A stretch of DNA of 58,335 nucleotides from Acidobacteriota bacterium (lineage in GTDB: Bacteria > Acidobacteriota > Terriglobia > Acidiferrales > UBA7541), in the NCBI GenBank assembly GCA_003223325.1, contig QHYS01000116.1:1-58335 (forward strand), written 5' to 3'. The number at the start of each line of letters is the position of its first letter. The first letter of the stretch is position 1. This document shows, in pieces, positions 53,144-58,335 of the stretch. The notes under the pieces were generated by a model. That model did no database searches, was not told where the DNA came from, and worked only from the letters and a program-made list of their open reading frames with translations. The position numbers and the translations under genes were made by a program.

Positions 53144-53336
53144 TCGACAAAAGCCCAAAATTGTGATATTATGGTGTTGCGTTTGTTACTCTTGACATTC
53201 CTTTTGACTCGTTCAGAGGGCTGCAGGAACAAACTTGCAGCCCATTTTTGTGCGGGTTAGAGGCGCCAGCCGTGGTTCGGTTGGAAAAGGCGAGAGTCGG
53301 CGAACAGCTCATTGAAGAAAGAGAAGGACGAAAGAA
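53144..53336 (+). promoter_or_regulatory. Cold-shock promoter and structured leader (copy 2)
   Basis: A -35 TCGACA (53144-53149) and -10 TATTAT (53167-53172) are 17 bases apart. Five bases after the -10 comes TGCGTTTGTTACTCTTG (53178-53194), nearly identical to the motif at the same place before the other cold-shock gene. A perfect 8-bp hairpin GGGCTGCA/TGCAGCCC follows (53218-53243) and then ATTTTTG. About 90 further bases lead to the GTG start. The hairpin plus T-run could act as an attenuator. Confidence 0.7.
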
Positions 53337-53540
53337 GTGAAGGAACAAGGAACTGTAAAGTGGTTCAACGCCAGCAAAGGCTATGGCTTTATCCAGCGTC
53401 AAACCGGTGAGGATGTCTTCGTACATTACTCGGCCATTCAGGCGGATGGATACCGTAGTCTGAATGAGGGTCAAGCTGTGGAGTTCGAAGTCCGCAAGGG
53501 CCCTAAAGGATTGCAGGCGGAGAACGTCGTAGGCCTCTAA
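53337..53540 (+). CDS. Cold-shock domain protein
   Basis: A 67-residue CspA-family RNA chaperone with intact RNP1 (KGYGFIQ) and RNP2 (DVFVHYSAI). It differs from the copy at 17796-17999 at about a dozen positions. It starts with GTG after AAGGACG. Both copies have related leaders and downstream hairpins, which points to shared regulation after duplication. A small conserved gene follows. Confidence 0.96.
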   Translation: MKEQGTVKWFNASKGYGFIQRQTGEDVFVHYSAIQADGYRSLNEGQAVEFEVRKGPKGLQAENVVGL

Positions 53541-53547
53541 CCCATGC

Positions 53548-53572
53548 GGGGCCCGTTCGGGGAACGGGCCCC
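53548..53572 (+). terminator. GC-rich hairpin after the second cold-shock gene
   Basis: GGGGCCCGTTC (53548-53558) pairs with GAACGGGCCCC (53562-53572) around GGG. It lies seven bases after the cold-shock stop codon. No U-run follows. It parallels the hairpin at 17746-17775 and may partly terminate transcription or protect the 3' end. Confidence 0.6.
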
Positions 53573-53638
53573 CAACCTCCGCGGCGCTTTTCGCAGAAAA
53601 CAAAGTCCCCGAAGAGGCAAACGGCTCAAGGAGGCAAC

Positions 53639-53854
53639 GTGCAGGTTCTTTCCACTGGGCAGCAAATCAAACACCAGCAATATGGTCTCGGGATCGTGAC
53701 CGAATCCGATGCCGAGCGCACCGCTATCGAGTTTCACGACCACGGCCGGAAGCTTTTCGTAACGAGCCTGATGACGGCCGAGCTGATTGGCGACGCTCCG
53801 GTCAATCCCGTGCGCGCCAAGCGGCGCAGCCGTAAACCCACCCGCCGCAGCTGA
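53639..53854 (+). CDS. Small conserved basic protein
   Basis: A 71-residue protein starting with GTG and preceded by GGAGG. Its core GQQIKHQQYGLGIVTESDAE and FVTSLMTAELIGDAP resembles the small Tudor/KOW-like fold in UvrD and CarD proteins, where an H-x-x-x-G-x-G turn binds protein or nucleic acid. The tail is basic (RAKRRSRKPTRRS), which would favour RNA or DNA binding. It follows the cold-shock gene after a hairpin, so it may belong to the same transcript. Function not established. Confidence 0.7.
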   Translation: MQVLSTGQQIKHQQYGLGIVTESDAERTAIEFHDHGRKLFVTSLMTAELIGDAPVNPVRAKRRSRKPTRRS

Positions 53855-54016
53855 CGAGCCGACCTGGATCGTCATCCCGAGCGAACGACGTGAGCTAGCG
53901 AGGGATCTCTCCATCCTCTCCGTTTGAGTTATGTACCCCAGTTCGTCCCAATGCGGGGACCTCAGCGCGCTAAACAGCCCGAGACTTCTTCAATTTAGTC
54001 ACCGAACTCCTTGCCT
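53855..54016. other. Intergenic sequence with a repeat-like segment
   Basis: At 53873-53911 the sequence includes GTCATCCCGAGCGAACG and GAGCTAGCGAGGGATCTCTC, a pattern I recognise from dispersed intergenic repeats in Acidobacteria and related genomes. Only one copy is seen in this window, so this is a guess from memory. Nothing else is evident in this short gap between the small gene and the molybdenum hydroxylase. Confidence 0.35.
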
Positions 54017-56296
54017 TCAGGCACGCTGCCCCGGCGCCTTGGATCGCAGCGACGCCTGTACCTTCTGAGGAGTCATCGGAACCTCGCGCATGCGCACCCC
54101 GATCGCATCGTAAACGGCATTGGCGATAGCCGCCGGCACTGGCACGGTTGAGGGTTCGCCGCCCCCAAGCGCGGGCATCTCTTTGCGATTCAGCAGAACA
54201 ATCTGGATATCAGGCACACGGCGGAAGGTCACGATTGGATAGCTTACCCAGTCGAGGTTCTTGACCCCCTGGGCATCGAAGCGCACCTCTTCGAGCAGCG
54301 TGCGGCTCACTCCTTGAATGATGTTGCCCTCGATTTGGTTCCTCAGACCATCGGGATTCACAATCAAACCGCAATCGTGGGCCAGAGTAACGCGCTTGAT
54401 TGTAATTTCCCCGCTGGACTTATCCACCTCGACCTCAGCCACTGCCGCCGTAACGGTGCCGTCCCGGCCCGAAACCGAGACTCCCCTGCCCATTGCTTTG
54501 GAGCCGGAAACCGGGGCCGAGTGCGATACGTGTTCTTTCCATTTCGCGGCCTGAGTGGCGGCAACCAGCACCTCCGTAACGCGCTTGTTGTTTTTTAGGT
54601 ACCGAAGCCGAATTTGAACCGGATCGACATGCAGATCCGCCGCGATCTCGTCCAGCAACGATTCGCTCGCAAACGTGCGCGCCAAATCTCCTGGCGCGCG
54701 AAGATTGCTTGTGCGCAACGGCGTCGGCGTATCCTGCGACCAAGGAATCAGCGCCGCGATGATCCGCTGGTTCTCAAACTCGTACGCTTCTCCGCCGCCC
54801 GCTGTTCCATTGCTTTGGCCGGGACTCACGTTTTTCATCCCGATTTGCCGCCCGGCGAGCAACGGATTTCCCGCCGATTCGCTCCAAGGGAAGCCGCGCT
54901 CCATATAATCCCAGGCCACGATATTGCCCTGCGCATCCACTCCGGCACGTACGGTTACGAGCTGCGCCGGTCCTTTCGGCTCCCAGCCATGCTCGTCGGC
55001 ACGAGTCCACTGCACGCGCACCGGTTTGCCTACCGCGCGCGAAAGAAGTGCGGCATCCAGGGGAGCGTCATCAGGACTGAGCCGGCCGTAACACCCCGAC
55101 TCTTCCCGAAAGATCACGCGGATGTTCTTTTCCGGGATGCGCAGCATGTCGGACAGGGCTTTCCTTGTCCGGAAAGGCCCTTGCGTGCCGGACCAAACGG
55201 TCACGGAATCGCCGCGAACGTCAGCCACGGCGCACGATGGGCCCAGCATGCCATGCAACTGGAAGGGCCAGCGGAACGTCGCCTCATATTTCTTGCTGGC
55301 TTGGGCGAAGGCCGAATCTGCATTGCCCCTATTGACAACAACTTGATCGTTGAAGCTCTTCGTATCTTTCAGATACGCATAGAGCTCATCGGGAGTAGCG
55401 GGCAGAGTTGTGCTGGGCGTTGACCAGGTTACTTTCAGCGCCTTTGCCGCCTGAATCGCCGCCCACTCCGTTTGCGCTACCACCCCCAGGAAATTCCCCT
55501 CTTGTACGACTTTCACCACTCCCGCGATCTGCTTGATCGAACCCTCGTCCACGTTCAGCGGCTTCGAATTCACCACCGGAGGACGCACCACACGGCCATG
55601 CAGCATCCCGGGAAGTCGCACGTCTTGCGCGTAGGTGAATTCGCCGGTGAACTTTCCGGGCAGGTCGGTGCGCGGCACCGAGGTGCCCACAATTTTGTAG
55701 TCCTTTACATTCTTCACCGGGACATCCGGAGAGATCTTCAAGTCCCAGCCAAATCCGCTGGCCTCCATCTTCACGTTGAAGCGCTTATCGCCGACGAGCT
55801 CGCTATAAGAAACCTTTCGCACCGAAGCGCCACTCGCGCTGATCACCCCATCATTCACGGTGAGCTGATCGGCAGGAGCATTGAGGCGCTCCGAGGCCTG
55901 CCGCAAAAGCTCACGCCTCGCCACGGCCGCAGCCTGCCGCAACTGCGGTCCGGCTCGCTCGATCGTTCTGCTCGCGGCAGTGACCGCTTGATCGACGCTC
56001 TTCGACGTGTCCCCCGCCTCCATATGAATCCGGCTGAACGGCACGTCGAGCTCTTCGGCCACAATCTGCGCCAGGGCCGTTTCCGTCCCCGTCCCCAGCT
56101 CCACCTTACTGGTGAACACGGTTACGGTTCCGTCTTGCGCGATCGCCAGCCAGGAATCAAGCGATGTTGCCTCCGGTTCGCCGCCGGCCGCCGCTTGCGC
56201 CAGAGCGCGACTCACGGAGCCAAAAAGGCTGAAGCTCACGACCAGCGCGCCGGTTCCTTTCAGAAGCTCTCTGCGGGAGATGGTGCTGGTTTCCAT
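54017..56296 (-). CDS. Molybdopterin-binding subunit of a xanthine dehydrogenase-family enzyme (IorB-like)
   Basis: A 759-residue large subunit of a molybdenum hydroxylase. It begins with a twin-arginine signal (ISRRELLKGTGALVVSFSLF), so it is exported folded. Cofactor-binding segments include FTSKVELGTGTETALAQIV, EATFRWPFQLHGMLGPSCAV and TSNLRAPGDLARTFASES; the catalytic Glu is in LGGGEPSTVPVPAAIANAV. The enzyme should hydroxylate an N-heterocycle or aldehyde with water, passing electrons to the small 2Fe-2S subunit. The gene is preceded on the same strand by that subunit at 30 bases. No FAD subunit is present. Substrate unknown. Confidence 0.92.
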   Translation of the reverse strand: METSTISRRELLKGTGALVVSFSLFGSVSRALAQAAAGGEPEATSLDSWLAIAQDGTVTVFTSKVELGTGTETALAQIVAEELDVPFSRIHMEAGDTSKSVDQAVTAASRTIERAGPQLRQAAAVARRELLRQASERLNAPADQLTVNDGVISASGASVRKVSYSELVGDKRFNVKMEASGFGWDLKISPDVPVKNVKDYKIVGTSVPRTDLPGKFTGEFTYAQDVRLPGMLHGRVVRPPVVNSKPLNVDEGSIKQIAGVVKVVQEGNFLGVVAQTEWAAIQAAKALKVTWSTPSTTLPATPDELYAYLKDTKSFNDQVVVNRGNADSAFAQASKKYEATFRWPFQLHGMLGPSCAVADVRGDSVTVWSGTQGPFRTRKALSDMLRIPEKNIRVIFREESGCYGRLSPDDAPLDAALLSRAVGKPVRVQWTRADEHGWEPKGPAQLVTVRAGVDAQGNIVAWDYMERGFPWSESAGNPLLAGRQIGMKNVSPGQSNGTAGGGEAYEFENQRIIAALIPWSQDTPTPLRTSNLRAPGDLARTFASESLLDEIAADLHVDPVQIRLRYLKNNKRVTEVLVAATQAAKWKEHVSHSAPVSGSKAMGRGVSVSGRDGTVTAAVAEVEVDKSSGEITIKRVTLAHDCGLIVNPDGLRNQIEGNIIQGVSRTLLEEVRFDAQGVKNLDWVSYPIVTFRRVPDIQIVLLNRKEMPALGGGEPSTVPVPAAIANAVYDAIGVRMREVPMTPQKVQASLRSKAPGQRA

Positions 56297-56326
56297 TTGC
56301 GCTCTCCTTATATTCGAAACTCGCGC

Positions 56327-56791
56327 CTAGACGCGCTCGCTCGCGGCTCGCTTGATTGCACGCATCACGCGCAAGTGGCTGCCGCAGCGGCACAGATTGC
56401 CTTCGAGTGCCCGCTTGATATCGTCGTCACCCGGATGAGGGTTCTTATCGAGCAAAACTTTGGCGGTCATGATCATGCCGTTCATGCAATACCCGCACTG
56501 TGCCGCCTGCTCTTCAACGAATGCCCGCTGCAGGACATGAGGACGTGCGACCGTCCCCAAACCCTCTAGCGTGGTGATCTGCTTGTTCTTGGCCGAGCTC
56601 ACCGGGAAGCTGCACGAACGGACCGTGTTGCCGTCGATGATCACCGTGCAGGCTCCGCACTGCGAAAGCCCACAGCCAAACCGCGGGCCGTGCAGCTCCA
56701 GATCGTCCCGCAGAACGTAGAGAAGCGGGGTAGTAGGATCGCTATCAACCATCCGGGCCTTGCCGTTCACATGCAGTGTTATTTGGGCCAT
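56327..56791 (-). CDS. 2Fe-2S subunit of the molybdenum hydroxylase (IorA-like)
   Basis: A 154-residue protein with two 2Fe-2S domains. The plant-ferredoxin-type cluster uses RFGCGLSQCGACTVIIDG with a fourth Cys in VRSCSFPV. The second cluster uses AQCGYCMNGMIMTAKVLL and NLCRCGSHLRV. It transfers electrons from the molybdenum centre. Export is probably by piggy-back on the Tat signal of the large subunit, since it has none itself. GGAG is six bases ahead of the ATG at 56791. Two-subunit enzymes of this kind use cytochrome or other acceptors instead of FAD. Confidence 0.95.
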   Translation of the reverse strand: MAQITLHVNGKARMVDSDPTTPLLYVLRDDLELHGPRFGCGLSQCGACTVIIDGNTVRSCSFPVSSAKNKQITTLEGLGTVARPHVLQRAFVEEQAAQCGYCMNGMIMTAKVLLDKNPHPGDDDIKRALEGNLCRCGSHLRVMRAIKRAASERV

Positions 56792-57133
56792 GGTGAACTC
56801 CGTTTCAGAGGTTCTTCCTTCGAAGAACCTCCGCTCTCGAGGGGTCACCTCGAGGATTCTAGAAGATGAGCCTTTGAGAACCGCTTTGCGATAGCCCTAC
56901 TATACCCCCGTCTCACTCCCATCGAAAAGAGATGATGATGCGCTGCGAATGCGACCATTAGTCGGCCAGTTCCAACACGCGACCTATGCGCAGCCAAGAT
57001 GAACAAGGCTGCGCGGGCCCCAGGTTCCACCTTTCCGCTATCCCGCTAAATCCCGCTAACCGATTTGGCTTGACATTGCTTTTCCTTAGGTATAAACCGC
57101 GCCCATACTCACCTAAGTCGGCGGAGGCCAGAC
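56792..57133. other. Divergent intergenic region
   Basis: About 340 bases between the molybdenum hydroxylase and TonB receptor genes. The receptor promoter candidate lies at its right end (see 57070-57096). The left end shows an imperfect inverted repeat (GAGGTTCTTCC and GGAAGAACCTC-like, about 56808-56832) just before the hydroxylase small subunit. No gene is supported. Confidence 0.4.
57070..57096 (+). promoter_or_regulatory. Promoter candidate of the TonB receptor
   Basis: TTGACA (57070-57075) is followed after 15 bases by TATAAA (57091-57096). The hexamers are good but the spacing is two bases short of optimal. It lies 38 bases before the receptor ATG, which has GGCGGAGG ahead of it. Confidence 0.5.
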
Positions 57134-58335
57134 ATGCTAGCTAGAGTTCTTCCGAAAAGAATTACTATTACTCTCCCGGTGGCTGTTATTTGGGCTCTCA
57201 GTCTCTTTGCTGCTCAGGGCTATGCGCAGGTGTCCGGAGCGACGCTCTCCGGCACAATCACGGACCCCTCCGGCGCGGTGATACCGAATGCGCAGGTGTC
57301 TGCTAGGAATACGGAGACGGGCGTCATGCGAGAGGCGACCGCCGATACAGCCGGCTTTTACTCGCTCCCCAACCTTCTGCCCGGAAGCTATGAGGTCACC
57401 GTCACGTCGGCTGGATTCAGCACTGCGCGCCAATCGAACCTCACCCTTGCCGTCGGCCAGGAGCAACAGATCAACTTTTCCTTGAAGGTCGGACAAACAA
57501 GTCAAACCGTCGAGGTCACGGAAGCTGCGCCTCAGATACAAACCACCTCCTCGACACTCAGTTCCGAGGTCGAATCCACCACGGTGCGCGAGTTGCCCCT
57601 GAACGGCCGCGACTGGGCGTCGCTGGCCACTCTTTCCCCCGGCGTCACCGGCCTCAATGGAGAAGTCCAATTGCCCTTCGAGAGCGGCGCGCTCAGAGGG
57701 AACCGGGGCTTTGGCTCACAACTGACCATCTCCGGGGGCAAGCCCACACAGAACAACTACCGGCTCGACGGGCTCAGCATCAGCGATTACACCAACGGGT
57801 CGGGCAGCGTCATCGGCGGCACCCTGGGCGTGGATGCCATTCAGGAATTCTCCGTGATCACCGGCAACTACTCGGCGGAGTATGGCAGGACCTCCGGCGG
57901 GGTAATTAACGCCATCAGCAAGTCGGGGACGAACGCTTTCCATGGCGACGTCTATGAATTCTTGCGCAACGATGCGCTGGACGCGAACGACTTCTTTTCA
58001 AATCGTAACGGGCGGCCCCTACCGACTTTAAGGCGCAACCAGTTCGGCGCCGCGGCCGGCGGCCCCATTATCAAGGACCGGACTTTCATCTTCGGCGATT
58101 ATGAGGGGATACGCTTTTCTGAGGGAACCGCCAGCGGGAATTCAACTGTCCCGTCCGAGAATGCGCGGCTAGGAATCCTCGCCGGCGGAACTCCTGTGAA
58201 CCAGCCAGCTGGAACACCCTGCATGAACTCGTGGAATAAGTCCGCGACACCCGATGGACGCTATCTGTCTCCCCTGGCAACCGTTTGCGTGACTGATGCC
58301 GCGGCGAAGTACTTGGCGCTCTATCCTCACCCCAA
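57134..58335 (+). CDS. Oar-like TonB-dependent receptor, 5' part (runs off the window)
   Basis: The first 400 residues of an outer-membrane receptor. A signal peptide (VAVIWALSLFAAQGYAQ) is followed by a carboxypeptidase-regulatory-like beta-sandwich (ATLSGTITDPSGAVIPNAQV, FYSLPNLLPGSYEVTV). The plug domain (ELPLNGRDWASLATLSPGV, IQEFSVITGNYSAEYGRTSG) and the start of the barrel (FHGDVYEFLRNDALDANDFF, GPIIKDRTFIFGDYEG) come next. Such receptors of about 1,000-1,200 residues are greatly expanded in Acidobacteria and are thought to take up plant polymers or sugars. The gene is divergent from the molybdenum hydroxylase. The frame is open to the last base. Confidence 0.93.
   Translation, partial: MLARVLPKRITITLPVAVIWALSLFAAQGYAQVSGATLSGTITDPSGAVIPNAQVSARNTETGVMREATADTAGFYSLPNLLPGSYEVTVTSAGFSTARQSNLTLAVGQEQQINFSLKVGQTSQTVEVTEAAPQIQTTSSTLSSEVESTTVRELPLNGRDWASLATLSPGVTGLNGEVQLPFESGALRGNRGFGSQLTISGGKPTQNNYRLDGLSISDYTNGSGSVIGGTLGVDAIQEFSVITGNYSAEYGRTSGGVINAISKSGTNAFHGDVYEFLRNDALDANDFFSNRNGRPLPTLRRNQFGAAAGGPIIKDRTFIFGDYEGIRFSEGTASGNSTVPSENARLGILAGGTPVNQPAGTPCMNSWNKSATPDGRYLSPLATVCVTDAAAKYLALYPHP

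Noticed and set aside
55472-56569. 365-codon frame opposite the molybdenum hydroxylase genes
   Set aside because: Overlaps two conserved genes on the other strand and is rich in His and Arg; no start signal.
1-58335. CRISPR arrays, rRNA or tRNA genes
   Set aside because: No regularly spaced direct repeats and no cloverleaf-like sequence were noticed by eye; a dedicated RNA search was not possible.

Overview
The window looks like an acidobacterial (Terriglobia-type) chromosome segment. Lineage clues are a large Oar-like TonB-dependent receptor with an N-terminal carboxypeptidase-regulatory domain, a DUF2911 protein, a YncE/phosphoesterase fusion, an IorA/IorB-type molybdenum hydroxylase pair, a FadR/oxidoreductase cluster, and a Gram-negative envelope set (heptosyltransferase-like GT9, porin). 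This is inferred from protein families only; no rRNA or tRNA gene was seen.

Layout. 1-1.33 kb: the 3' end of a recombinase-in-trio (RIT) element: the tail of one tyrosine recombinase (frameshifted), a complete second one, and a perfect 15-bp terminal inverted repeat. 1.4-6.6 kb: accessory and decayed DNA, with a truncated SnoaL-like gene, a D-2-hydroxyacid dehydrogenase, an Rrf2 regulator, an arsenic remnant (arsC intact, acr3 reduced to its N terminus) and a sigma-54 activator whose cysteine-rich N-terminal part is separated by a one-base slip in a C5/G5 tract. 6.6-19.3 kb: mostly single genes, including an SPFH protein, S1/P1 nuclease, DUF2911, a ModA-like binding protein, MobA, GT9, a 2OG oxygenase, PEBP, a PepSY protein, a cold-shock/RRM gene pair and an alpha/beta hydrolase. 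19.4-26.5 kb: a PIN-toxin module with a palindromic operator candidate, then the translationally coupled imuA-imuB-dnaE2 mutagenesis cassette. 26.5-28.7 kb: gene remnants (PilZ, ISKra4 transposase tail). 31.1-36.8 kb: a FadR-type regulator with a palindromic operator and a three-gene 2-oxoacid:ferredoxin oxidoreductase operon. Its YPIRP motif and gamma-delta fusion point to oxalate oxidoreductase. An oxalate/formate-type MFS gene, frameshifted, faces it.

37.1-47.3 kb: a complete phosphate-starvation block: phoB-phoR, a frameshifted phoU, a porin, and pstS-pstC-pstA-pstB-phoU. I see 11-bp-period Pho-box repeats in front of phoU1, the porin and pstS. 47.5-58.3 kb: citrate synthase, a receiver-GGDEF diguanylate cyclase, a YncE/phosphoesterase, a second cold-shock gene, a Mo-hydroxylase pair and the start of a TonB receptor cut by the window end.

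Two features stand out. The two cold-shock genes, 35 kb apart and on opposite strands, share a -10 element, an almost identical 17-nt motif at the expected transcript 5' end at the same spacing, and a following GC hairpin. This looks like an acidobacterial counterpart of the enterobacterial cold box. The second is the putative oxalate oxidoreductase operon. A recurring caution is the number of single-base frameshifts (recombinase, sigma-54 regulator, GIY-YIG remnant, MFS gene, phoU1), which could be true decay or assembly error.
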